A DNA stretch of 64,000 nt from Ichthyophthirius multifiliis (lineage: Eukaryota > Ciliophora > Oligohymenophorea > Hymenostomatida): assembly GCF_000220395.1 (NCBI RefSeq), contig NW_004086346.1, positions 1 through 64,000 of the forward strand. Reading direction: 5' to 3'. Below the pieces are notes generated by a model. It saw only the letters and a list, made by a program, of their open reading frames with translations, was not told where the DNA came from and searched no databases. A program made the position numbers and the translations under genes. Below, piece after piece: positions 1 to 12,479 of this stretch; the first letter of the stretch is position 1, and the number at the start of each line of letters is the position of its first letter.

Positions 1-28
1 CCCCAACCCCAACCCCAACCCCAACCCC
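1..28. repeat. Telomeric repeat, C-rich strand (CCCCAA)n
   Basis: Four and two-thirds perfect CCCCAA units start at base 1. This is the C-strand of the GGGGTT telomere of Tetrahymena-type ciliates, so the window begins at a natural macronuclear chromosome end. Confidence 0.96.
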
Positions 29-165
29 ATAACCCCATCACTAACTTCATTCCCAAAACCTAACCCCAACTTCAACCCCTTAACTCCAACTCTATTTATA
101 ACCCCTAACCCCAACCCTAACTTCATTATCAAACCCATACTAATCCCAATCTCATTCTTCAACCC
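29..165. repeat. Degenerate telomere-like subtelomeric tract
   Basis: This C/A/T-rich, almost G-free stretch is made of drifting units such as ccccat, aaccccaa, cttcaacccc and aacccta. It looks like decayed or variant telomeric repeats next to the perfect array. The strand asymmetry stops abruptly near 165, where ordinary AT-rich sequence begins. Confidence 0.8.
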
Positions 166-731
166 AAAATTTCTATTTCTTTAAAATTAATAATTATAAA
201 TAAATTAAATTATTTCATTATAGATATTTGTCATAAATATAAAATCAATTTTTAAATATGTAATTTCATTTTAATATCTTATGTATATAAGAATTCAGCT
301 CTAAGATAGTTCATTTTATTTAAAATGTAATGAATCTATATATTTCTCTAAAATTATTATTATTTTATCTAATCTAAATTTATTAATATTTTTAAATTTA
401 TATTCGAATTTTTATTTTAACTTCTCTGTATTAATAATAAATTTAAAAAAATACATCTATATTTTTAATATTTTTTGTTATTAATATAGTGTAATTTTAT
501 TTAAGTTTTTATATATTAACTTTATTTTATTATATTTTAATTTTATAATATAGTTATTGTTAAGTTTTTTTATTTAAATTCAAGAGCAATAATTTTTATT
601 AATTATTTTATATTTCTAATAAACTAGAAATGCCAGAAATTAAAATCATAAAATATTTAAATTAATTTTTTATATAAATTTAATTTATTAATTATTGATT
701 TATAATATAATAAATAGAATATGACTTTTGA

Positions 732-780
<49 letters not shown>
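732..780. repeat. (TA)n microsatellite
   Basis: Nearly pure alternating TA of about 49 bp in subtelomeric noncoding DNA. Confidence 0.85.
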
Positions 781-782
<2 letters not shown>

Positions 783-1599
783 AAAAATATATGTATTTAA
801 TATAATTTGTTTTATACAATATTTATGATATTTATTCAAAAATAAAAAAATGTATCTTTTTCTATAAATAATTTTAATAATATTTTTTTCATAATAATAT
901 TCTTTTTAAGTAATTTATTTTTAAATATTTTTCCTATTTTTTGTTTAATCATTAAATCATTTTTTAATTTCAGACATATTTATATTTAGTCTATTAATAA
1001 CTGGAAATTTATATTAATTTTAAAACTAAAATTAATACATATTAATATTTCTCTTTTATATTAATATTTCTTCTAATTCTTCTATTTCAATTATTTTGAT
1101 AATTTATGATTTAATTTTTCAGTATAAAATTATTAGTATCTTTTTAAAAAAATTTAAAGAAATATTGATTTGAATTTGTTAAATAAAATTATATATGCAA
1201 ATTATACTTTTAGTTAAATTAAAATAGGTATAAATATTTTTAATTAAAAAAAAAATCTTTCTTTGAACAAAATAATATTTTTATTCTAAATTTTTCTGGA
1301 ATAATAATTTTCTTAAGTATAATACACTTCTTAATCTATATTTTAAGAATACAAATCAATTTTTTTTTCTCTTTAAACTATTTTAACTGATTGCGAATAT
1401 AATTTTTTTTTTTAACACAATTATTATTGGTTGAACGAACTAGAATCAGCAATTTATAACTTTAAATATTTAAGCTATTCAAAAACTACTTAATAAATAA
1501 TTTTCTTTTTATTTTATAAAAACATAAATTCTTTGTGTATGCTAATTAAATTTGCGGCTAAATTATTAAAATAAATTTTTCTATCGTTGTTAAAAATAC

Positions 1600-1647
1600 A
1601 AATTTAATTTAATTTAATTTAATTTAATTTAATTTAATTTAATTTAA
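1600..1647. repeat. (AATTT)n pentanucleotide repeat
   Basis: About nine tandem AATTT units in subtelomeric noncoding DNA. The same unit reappears in a longer array near 37.1 kb. Confidence 0.85.
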
Positions 1648-2888
1648 TATTAATGAATTTTTATTTAATTAGTTTTTTTTTTATTAAAATTATGTTATTA
1701 TTATTGAGTAGTGTTTTTAATTATTTTAAAGGAATAAATTAAAATTTTTAATAAAATATTTTAAATATTATAAAATATTAGTTATAATATTTTCACAATA
1801 ATAATTAAAAATATAAAAATAAAAATATAATTATATATATATTTTATAAAAAAAAAATTATATTTAGATTACAAAATTTGTATTATTTAAACTAATATAT
1901 AATTAATAATTATAATGCAATATATTTTTTTTTAAATAAAAATAAAATAAACATATTAGTTTAAAAAGTTAATCACACATTTTATAAATATTCAATAACT
2001 TTAAATTAGTAAATATTTTATATTTTTTGAAAAATTTTATATGAAAATAAAATATGACAAAATTTTAAATGGTTAAATATTTAAGTTTTATTAATATTTA
2101 TAATACCTATTTTTAGAATAATTTATTAACGTAAATAAATAACCTATATTTTATGTATTATTCGTACTTTTATTATAAGTATAATTTTTAATAATTTTTC
2201 ATATAAATATATAAAGTATATTTTTTCTAATTATTTATTATTTAACTTTTTTATATAAAAAAATAAAATTTAGATTATTCTATAAAAATTATTTTCATTA
2301 ATTTGTTAATAATTAAAAAATATATTTTTCTTTATAAATTATAATTAATATTTTTTTATAATAATATTAAATAAATTTAAAGTTAAAAAAATATATAAAT
2401 GAAAATTTAAAAATAACAAAAAATAAAAATAAATTAATACATTTATATAATTGATATTATATAAAGCTATATTTTTTATAAACATTATTTTAATTTAAAT
2501 ATTTGTGATTTAATTTATAATATAAATCAAAGTCTAAGTTTTTTAAATTTTACTTAATTTATAATATGAATAATTTATTTTAATGCATTTTCGAAAAATT
2601 GTTAAAATTTTTAGTTTATTACAAAAACAATAATTAAATAATTTTTAATTAATAATATTAATTATATAGGTTATTATTTTATGATATTTATTTTTAAATT
2701 TTATATAAACTTGATTTTTAAAAAACTAATAAATATAATATATTTAAAGAATAATAGTATTAAAAAAAATTAATATATTTTTTTTTTATTAAAAATAAAT
2801 TTAATTTCTCTAAATAATTATTAAAATAAAAATATAGACTTAATTTAAATATATGCGAGAAATTTAATTTAGGATACTATATTTTTAT

Positions 2889-5800
2889 ATGATTGTTGAA
2901 GAAGAAAAGTATTTAGACAACTCATATGAATAAGATTAATAAATTTATATAATTGATTTAAGTTAATATATAAATGAAGGCCTTATAGATAACATAAATT
3001 ATATGTACATAGTTCGTTTATTATAAGAAAATTAAGCAGATTTTATAGAAGAAAATATTTAAATTTATGATGAAGAAAGAGGATGGTAAAAGCTGAGATA
3101 TGATTTTTAATATAGCTTTGTATTAGATTAATATCTAGAGGAAATACTTTTAAGATTAGAATCAAAAGTGAAAAAGCAATTAAAGGAATAATTAAAAGAA
3201 AGAATAATTAATTTATAAAACCAAGTAGTTGAAACCATTTAGGAAAATTAAATAATAAAAAAATAATACAATTAAATAATATAAGAAGCCAAAGAAATAG
3301 TTGATAAGCGATATGAAGAAATAAAACAATTATTAAATGAAGAAACTTAATCACCATATCATATAAAATACCAAAGTTAGAAGATAATTAGTACAACAAA
3401 TAATAATTATAGTGATAGTTTTTCTTCAAGATTTTAAGAATTTTTAGTATAAAATAGGAAGCTTAGTATTGATGAAAATTTAATTTATAATTAAAGCAAT
3501 AATAAATAGACATAATTCAAAAAGACGAGTACTAATTTTGGTAAAAATCAAATATTAGATGAAATATTAGAAGAAAGTGTTAAAAGCAATAATTATTTTT
3601 TATAAAAAAAAGATAGTTCAAACATAAGCTTTTAATAAAATTAGGAAATAAATGACTCAACTTAAATAAAAAATGAATAAACAGAAACAAACTTAAGTAT
3701 TGATTAGTAAAACCCATTAAAAAGTTAATAATAAAAAAATATTAATTTGTTTAAAAATATTTCTTTCGAAAATATGAGTTCTTAGAGTTAGAAAATTGTT
3801 TTCTTCCCATAATTGGAGAATTATTCTGCAACAAATCTTTCAAATAAATAAATATTAATATCTAAAAATAATTCTATAAATCAAGAAACTTTTAGTTTTA
3901 ATAAATAAAGCAGTTTAAATATTGGAGAAAATACAAATTCAGCATCATCATAAAATAGAACAATAAATATTGTACGTGAAAAAATTGATAAATATAAAGA
4001 AAGACTAGTAACTAAAAAGAATATTACAAATGAATCTTTCGAATACTTTTTGAATTAAAAAGCAAACTAAAATTCTTAGTAAACTGATATTACAATTATG
4101 TGTAGTGAACCTTTAGTAAATAAGGTTTTAAATAAATATATTTCGGCTGGAGATCCAGTAGATTATGAAAAAGAAATACTTAGAATAGATTAATTTTTAA
4201 GGGACACTAATAAAAAATTAAATTAGATATTTTAGTTGCAACTCTTGATAATTTAGAAAAAGCTCTTAATAGAAACACAAAAATATTACATATTTTATGT
4301 CATGGAGATTTTAGTGAAGAATAATAAAAATATTATCTTGCTTTTGAAGATTATGAATCTAAATTAGATGTAGTTACAAGCAGTCGCTTTAAAAACTTTT
4401 TTTAAAACAAATAAAATCCTATAAAGCTAGTTTTTGTAAATGCTTGCCATTCTGAAGAAGTAGGTTAAATATTTAAAGAAGCTGGTGTTCCTTTTGTAAT
4501 AGCAGTTTAATCAGATTTAAAAATAGAAGATGAAGCAGCACTTATATTTTCAAGTAGTTTCTATACTTAATTATTTCTAGGAAAAACTGTTATTGAAGCT
4601 TTTAATAGTGCAAAATCTTCACTTATTTCTAAATACCATGAAGGTTGTCGCACTTGTTGTTGTGCACACTCACATACTCCTAATTGTTAGTGGTATATTA
4701 TTTTAAAAAGTTTATAAATATAATTTAAAAAATAGGTAAATTATAGCTATGGATGGTTTTGATTATGCACATGAATTACATAAACCCAAGTATGGATGTA
4801 ATTGTAAAGACGCAATAAAATTATATCATGAATATAACTGTGAATGGGCAAGAGATTTTCTAAAAAATATTTCTGATATGGAAAACGTTGATGAATATTT
4901 AAATGAAAAATATAGACATAAGTAATAATTGTATGTTTGTTGTTGCCAAAATGAATAAAAGTGCCCTCATGACGAATCACTTAAGTTTAGACTTATCACA
5001 AATGAAAACTAAAATCCAAATGTTCCTATTATAAATGCTGATTTGGAGCCTGGAAAAATCATCTACACCAGCAATTATGATTTTTAAAATCCTTTGTTTT
5101 AAGATTAGAATAAACTATTTTGTAGGTTTTTTTAATAAAAATATTAATTATTAATTATTTTTTTATAAAGAAATTATGAAATTTTCAAAATCGTTAAAGG
5201 GTTAATTAGTAATAAATAAAAAATTTGTAGATTAATATATATTTATGGAGATAAAGGAATGGGTAAGACAGCAGTAGCTAAAAAAGCTGCTTAGCATTTA
5301 AAAGAAAGAGGATATATAGAATAAATTATTTATGAAGATTTTTTTCAAATGAAAACAAGAATACAATAATTTGAACAAAAAATGAAGAGAAATTTGCCTT
5401 CTAAAGAATTAATATATTCAGAATTCAAGACTAAAAAAGTTCTATTTATACTTGATAATTGTGATGATATTGTAAAATATAATAATTCAAAATTTGAACA
5501 GATATTAAATGAGTATATTTAGTAAACTTCTAATGTAAAATTTTTGATTATAATGAATACTAAAACAAAACTAAATTTACAAAGTTAAATTGAATTTGTT
5601 AATTTGCCTTATTTAGATAATTAAGGGGTTATTAAAATATTTAAATATTATCTTTAAGATATTTTAAATTAAAAACAATAAAATGATCCCTAATTTATAC
5701 AAAATTTATAATATTTGATAAATATTATACCAAAGTCACCAAAGTTTATAATAGATACAGTATAAAGTATAAACTCAGGAATCGAAATTGGATAAATATT

Positions 5801-8800
5801 AAATTAGTTATAATTTAATTAAAATAATAATTAATAAAATAAAGATTTTGATATGATATTTTTTCAAATTAAAGAATTAAAAAACAAACACCCCGAATGT
5901 TATGATATGCTTTTGATTTTGAGTCTTTTTCCACATGGAGTATGTGTAGAAGATTTTAAAGAATTAGAAAAAAGAAAAAAAATAAGTTCTGATTGGATAA
6001 AAATAATGGAATAATTAACATATTATTAAGCTGATATTATGCAAAATAAAACGTTTAATGAAGTTTATTAACCTGAACTATAAAAATAAGTATCTTTAAA
6101 GCGAATTAAAAGTATAAAAGGAAATAAGTATATTGTATCATTAACAAATATAAATGAATAATAAGAAAAAGAAAATAATAAAGATATTGACAAAAAGTTT
6201 AAAAACGGATAATATTTCTGGTTTTAAATAAACAGAAGAAAATTAGAAATGAAATCTGTTTTAAATTAAAAAAAGAAAAAAGACGTAATAATATTTACTA
6301 TAAAAAGTATTATTTCTGAATAGTTAAAATAACCTTATTTTAAAGAAGATATCTTTAACAAAGAAATTATAATTTTGGAATATTTTTATAATTTTTCGAA
6401 AGTGCTTCTTGAAAATCTTAAAAAAAGTAAATTTTTTTAAGAAAAGCTACTCGAATATTCATCACTTTCAATTTCTGGAATTTTCGGTCTTTACTTTGAT
6501 TTTGGTGATCTTTAAAGTAATACATATAAAAATTCTTTGTAAAAATTTTAATTGGAAAATATTGCTTTTTATGAATATGGAGATTTAGATTCAATATAAA
6601 ATTTTAGTGATGAATAGTTATTTACAGTTTCTATGTTTGAAAAATTTACCCCTATTGATATTTTTAAATTACATAAAAACAATTTTTATTATTATTTTAA
6701 TGTTGAGGATCATATAGATATTTTTTAGTATATAAGTAAAATTTATTTTTTTCTAAATTTAATAAAAAAAAAATAGGTGGAAATTCTTTTAATTTAAAAC
6801 AAAGATAGCATTTAAATAATATGATAGAATAATTATGTGTAAATATTCCTTCGATACATAAGTTATTGGATAATTTGGCAATTAGTTTAGAATAATGTAA
6901 TCAAGCTGAAGATGTTTTAAATTAACTTCTTAAAGAAAGTAAAGAAAACAGTTAATTTTATGTTGCAAAAGCTTAAATACTTTTTTTTAAAATATCTGTA
7001 TTATACGAGAAACTATTTAAAGATAATGAAATTAATAAAGAATATTTAAATTAAATATTAGAATACTTTCATAATTTATAAGAATTAATAGATAAAATTA
7101 ATGATGATCCTTATTTTTAAAATGATTTGCTAGTGTATAAAATTTAAAAAGTATATATAAGGAATAAACTTTTAATTTTTTTTTATAAAAAAAAAGTGAT
7201 ATGATAGAAGCTGAATAACTATTTTTAGTAGGAAGTATAATATTTGCATATTATTAATTTGAAAAAAATGAAATATTTTAAGATATAGATAAAATTTTTA
7301 AAATTCCTTAAGAATACTAGACTTCTAGATATACTAGAATAAAATATGCATTAGAACGTTTGTTTCCTTTTACTCTTTCTAAGTTAACATAAATAGAATA
7401 AAACATAAAAATATATGATTAGTTTTCAAAATTAAAATTAAATTAAGACTCTATTGATATTTTCAAAAGTAAAATATGTCTTCAAATTATTCGACTTTAA
7501 GTTTATTTTAAATCTTTTGTTGAAGATTTTAAAATAGATGTTAAAGACTGCATTAATATTTTTAAAAAGTAGCAACTTTATAGTTTAATGATTTAATTAA
7601 GTCTTGAATATTGTAATAAAAAACTTTATGAATATTAAATCCTTAGAAAAAATGAAAAAAATAAAATTGATTTAATTACACTTAAAAAAACAATAATTGA
7701 GCCAGCTTTATTTTAATCTAAACAGGAATAGGTATTATAATATTCTATTTACTTTTTTTACTTATATTTTTTAACAAGTGTGCTTTAACAAGCTTATATG
7801 GAGATTGTAAAAAAGCTATTGGAAAAATAAATGATTAATTACATTAATTAAGCTAAAATGTATTTTAATTCATGATTTCTGCTCCTCTTATTAAAGATTA
7901 GAATATTCCTTGTGGTCATACTGTTAGATTAAATACAACCTTTAAATAGAAGTTAATAAGTAAATTTTATATTCAATAATTAAGTATTTATAGTCTTTTT
8001 AAAAGACATTATGACATGCAAAATGAAAGAAATAAATATAAAATTCGAAATTCAAACACTAAAAAGATTTAACTAATGTCTTTAGAGAGGTTCAAAAGTA
8101 ATTACTAATTAAAATATTAAGATAATTAAATTTTTTATATAAAAATTAAATTAAGTTTTTATTTATTTAATGTGATCATATTTAAGAAGAAGATTAAGGA
8201 GAAGGAATAATTTTAGAAGAAGAAGAATTACCTATAATGAAATTATATTCAAATAATTAAATAGAAAAATATTTAGAAGAAAATTGTGATAATTTGGGTT
8301 AAACTGAAATTTTAATGATTGCATCTTCAAATGCTTAATAAATAGAAAACACTATTATTTAAGCTTTAGAAAAAATAAACAATAAAATAGAAAAAACTAA
8401 TAATTAATTTTATAAATGTAATTAATTATTTATATATTATTTATCCTATTTTTTTCTTAAATTAGCTCATAATGAATTTTGTGAATTAAAAAAAATACCT
8501 ACTATAATCACATTTTAAATTAACTAAAGCAATAATTAATAAAAATAGCATAATAAAACTAAGAAAAAAAAAAGAAAAAAAAAATCTGAAAACTAACAAA
8601 TAGAAAGTTCAGGTGAAAACGAAGATAAACCATATGACGATAAATTATATGAAGATTTTTACTTATAATTTTTTAAAGAATTTGCAATATAATCTTTTGT
8701 TATTGAATTTATTAATTAGCTTATACCTGAGAAAAATGAATCACAATAGAATTAAATTTAGAATATATTCAATAAGGCTAAATAAAGTATGCTTGAATAA

Positions 8801-10308
8801 ACAATTAAAATATGCTAATTTATTAAAGATGAAAATTCTTTTTGCAAATATTTAGGTAAATTTCCTTCTTTAAGAATTTCTAAAGATTGGAATGATATGT
8901 ACAAATAATTATATTTGTAAATTTAATTATATTTTATATTCAATAGTAAATAAGAATTTAAATAAGGAGAGCTAATTGATATTTCTTCAGAAAAACCTCC
9001 TACAAATTTAGAATAACTTAAAATAAGAATATCCGGTAGATAATTTGATACTGTTAATATATTAAAAAATGTAAAATAAAAGCCTATAAATATTTATGGA
9101 GAAGAAGGGATAGGAAAATCCGTTTTAGGTTAAATGGTACTTTAGAAAAATATATTGTTTTATTTATATATTTATTATAGGTGGGATATTATGCTTATAG
9201 TAAAAATTATTTTAGTGATGGAGTTTATTTTTTTGATTTAAGAAAACTTTAAAATTATAATTATGATTTAAAAGTTTATATGGATTCTATTTTGGGTTAA
9301 GATTTTAGTTCAGATATGTAAGAATTTTTAAAAAATAATTAGATTTTATTTATTTTTGATAATTATGACGACTTATTGACCCGTAAATATATAAACAATG
9401 AAAAAATCGAATACTTTGAATTTATATTCTTTTATTTCTAAAAGTTTTAAATAAAATATATATTAATAACGAAATAATCATTATAAAATTTTGCTTAAAA
9501 AGTTAAAGTTTATGAACCCTATTTTTGTTAAGTTATGTATTATCACTAAGTAAAATAATTATCTAAAAAAGAAGCTTTAAACTTTCTAGATTCCTTGATT
9601 AATTTATAAAATATAACAATCGAAAAAGTTACCTAAATTCGTAAAAAATTTAGAAAAATTATTAAAAATGCCAAAGGAAATCCTTAAAAGTTGCTAAATT
9701 ATTTTCGATAAAATATTGAATAACCTAAAATTCCCACCTTTCAAAACGAAATATTCAATAATAAAATTAATTAAATTAAGAATTAAAGAAATGCTATAAG
9801 CTTATAGAAAACTCATTAAAAGAACAATAGTTTAAGCAGTAACGATCCTTAAATTTTAAATTGTAACTAACCATTTTAAAATAATAGCCTATAATAAATG
9901 AGTATAAGTAGAAGTGGAAAATTAAATTAACTTAAAAATATTAAAAAAATATAATTTTAAAGTGATTGTGAAAATAATAACAAAAGTAATTAAAATATTT
10001 CTTTTTATGAATAAAATAATAAAAGTATTTATAATAATTAATTTAATAACTATAGTGATTAAGCATCCTCAAAAATTGGTTTTTTAGAAAAATCTAAATT
10101 TTAAAAATAATCTTAACAACAATAATTATCAAATCAAAAATTAACTTTAGAATCTAATGATGCTTCATTTAATAATAGTATTGTTGTTCATGATATTTAA
10201 GAATCTCCTGAAGAAAAAAAAATATCTCAAGATTTTAATGATAAATATATATTTAATTAATAAAGCATTTTTTCTCATAATTAATCACATAAATAAAATA
10301 ATTATTGA
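2889..10308 (+). CDS. CHAT-domain protein with two NB-ARC-type STAND ATPase modules (NLR-like)
   Basis: A giant protein of about 2,370 residues. The first ~395 residues are Q/N/S-rich. A CHAT (caspase-like) domain follows at ~398-600: it opens with ITIMCSEPLV, has the catalytic His in LCHGD (~471) and Cys in VNACHSEE (~519). Next is a Cys/His cluster (CRTCCCAHSHTPNC, then CNCK, CEW and CCCQ), probably metal-binding. NB-ARC module 1 has Walker A GDKGMGKT (5246-5270), Walker B VLFILDNCDD (5437-5466) and a winged-helix-like LSLFPHGVCVEDF. A long helical stretch follows, then module 2 with GEEGIGKS (9098-9124) and ILFIFDNYDD (9341-9375), and a Q/N-rich tail ending at TGA. I infer introns at 4693-4735, 5126-5170 (optional, also open if read through), 6736-6776, 7135-7196, 7732-7778, 8155-8186 and 9137-9180. 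One single-base frame break lies in the A-run at 4212-4217, just before the CHAT His. CHAT plus STAND ATPase is an inflammasome/NLR-type layout; no function is known here. It could also be two fused or adjacent genes. Confidence 0.85.
4693..4735 (+). other. Intron in the CHAT/NB-ARC gene
   Basis: It starts GTATAT and ends AATAG. Removing it joins TG to G in one Trp codon and restores the frame into the Cys/His-rich region. The 43 nt length is typical of this window. Confidence 0.8.
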
Positions 10309-12479
10309 AAAGAAAAATCAGAATAAACAAGAAAGCTAATTAAAACATTATTATAAAAAAATTTATATGTCTTTATATTTAGTAAAAATATGAATATCTT
10401 AAAAATGTAAATATTTTTATTAATTTATTTTATAATTATTATTTGGTATTTTGAATTTTCTTCTATTTTTTTTAATCTTATATAATTATAATTTTTTTTT
10501 AAAATAAATAAATATTTATATTTAAATAAATATAACAGTTTTAAGTGAGATGATACTATTTTTTTGTAAAATATAAAAATTAATTTTATAAATAATTAAA
10601 TTTAATAATTGTATGTATAAGATATAAAGATAAAAGTATTTTTTGTGGGGAAAGAGGATGTAAAAAATATGATTTGAAGAGCTAAATAGTAATTAAAAAA
10701 TACATATATAATGAAATACTAAATAAAATTTAATTAACTAGATTACATTTCAAAGAAGTTCCTGTAAATAAATTAGAAAATATTTATTAGTAGGATACAT
10801 AATTAAAAATGAACTAAATATAATAAAGTTTATATGCTATTTTCAGATTATTGTTATTATTCTATATTTATTATTTTATCCTACTTTTTACTTTAATTTT
10901 TATTATATAGATATCTTATTTTGGTTTTTCAATAAATAAAAAATTATTTGGTTGGATATATATATGTTTCTTATTAAAAATTAAAATATTAATATATATA
11001 TTTAATTATTATTATAAAAAAATTAATTTTTTGTTTTTTGTTTTATATATTATTTAATTATATTTTATTTTTTAGAATAATATTGTTCAAGTATATCTAA
11101 AATTATTTTTATATAAACAAAAAGCTTTAAAAAAAATTAATTAAAATAATAAACAAATATAAATAATATTTATGAATTTTGATTTATTTTCTTTTATTTT
11201 TTAATTTAAATTATAATATTTTTTTTTATTATTTATATTAATTTACAAATAAAATACTTAAAATTAAGATAATAATTAAAAAAAAAAATAATATTAATAA
11301 TTAATCTGAATTTTATAAACGAAAATATAATCTCAAAAACTGCTATACTGTTAGCAATCTCTAAAAATATAAAAATAGTTTAACAAAATATAAAATAAAT
11401 ATATTATTGATTTGAATTGTTAATTAAATTAATTTTTTTAAAAAAATTACAAAGAAACAAATTAAAATTTGGTTGATATAATTACTAAAATCTTAATTTA
11501 TGCTGCAACTAAAAAATTTACACTTTTATAAGCTTATCCATAATTATTTTGATGAATTAAAAATAAAATAATTTAAAAAAAACATAAAAAATTAACAAAT
11601 TTGTTTGATTTTTGATTTACAAAAAAAATTATAACATAAATTAATTGAATACATTATTAATAAAATAAATATTTCAAATTTATTAAAAATAAATAAATTA
11701 AAAATATATTTCAAATATTTATTTAAAACATTAATTTTTAAAAAATATATATGTTTATTTAATTTTTAAAGTAATATATGTTTTCTATATATAATTATTA
11801 TAATAGAGGGAATATAAAATAATTAGTATTTTATTGAAAAACTAATACTATCATCAATAAAATAATGAAAACAAAACAATTGAATTATTTAATTTTAAAA
11901 AATTATATATTGATTTTATATAAAAAATAGTTTATTAATTAAGATAAAAATAAAAAAGATTTAAATATAATTTCAATTACATAATTTATAGATATTTATA
12001 TTAAAATTATGTTTTCTAAATTATACTATAATTTTATTAATTTTATAATTTTTTTTAAATCTAATTTTTTTTTAATTAAATTTAAATAAATAAATATAAA
12101 ATTAAATATTATGTTATATTTTTAATTACAAACTAGTAATATTATTATTTATTTTTGAATGATTTATATGTATTTTATTAATAATAACTTATATACATGC
12201 ACATCATAAGCTAACATGAACATAAATTTAAAAGTATTTACAAATACATTTATTTATCTGTAATAACAAGTAAAGAGAATTCATAAATGTTAAAGATATA
12301 AATAAAATATAAAATAGATAATTTTTTAAATACAAAGGAGGAAAAAAAATAACAATAAATAAATTATAAAAAAATATATCAAATTTTTAATATATAAAAA
12401 ATATTTTATATTTTTAAATAATAATTAAAAAAAAAAAACTAAAAAAAAATTCCTTTTGCAAACAGTTTTTACCTCGTTG
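10309..12479. other. Intergenic region, with a weak GC-richer island
   Basis: Mostly featureless AT-rich DNA. Around 10612-10860 (+) the GC content rises, and one frame without an ATG reads like protein (IFCGERGCKKYDL, then FKEVPVNKLENIYQQD). It could be an exon, a small gene with a frame break, or a relic. I do not call it a gene. Confidence 0.45.

Larger units (their letters stand above)
166..2888. other. AT-rich subtelomeric region without genes
   Basis: I found no convincing coding signal on either strand. The stretch is homopolymer-rich AT sequence with two simple repeats, a TA tract near 732-780 and an AATTT tract near 1600-1647. It would hold the promoter of the gene starting at 2889, but I recognise no motif. 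Confidence 0.7.

Noticed and set aside
657-839. Short Tyr/Ile-rich minus-strand frame
   Set aside because: It is generated by the TA microsatellite; there is no mixed composition or family signal.
8613-8855. Eighty-codon plus-strand frame
   Set aside because: It overlaps the CHAT/NB-ARC coding frame, which continues through it with better composition and leads to the second P-loop.
2889-10308. Apparent mass of stop codons suggesting pseudogenes
   Set aside because: TAA and TAG fall exactly where homologues have Gln or variable residues, across many unrelated intact genes. This is the ciliate code, not decay.
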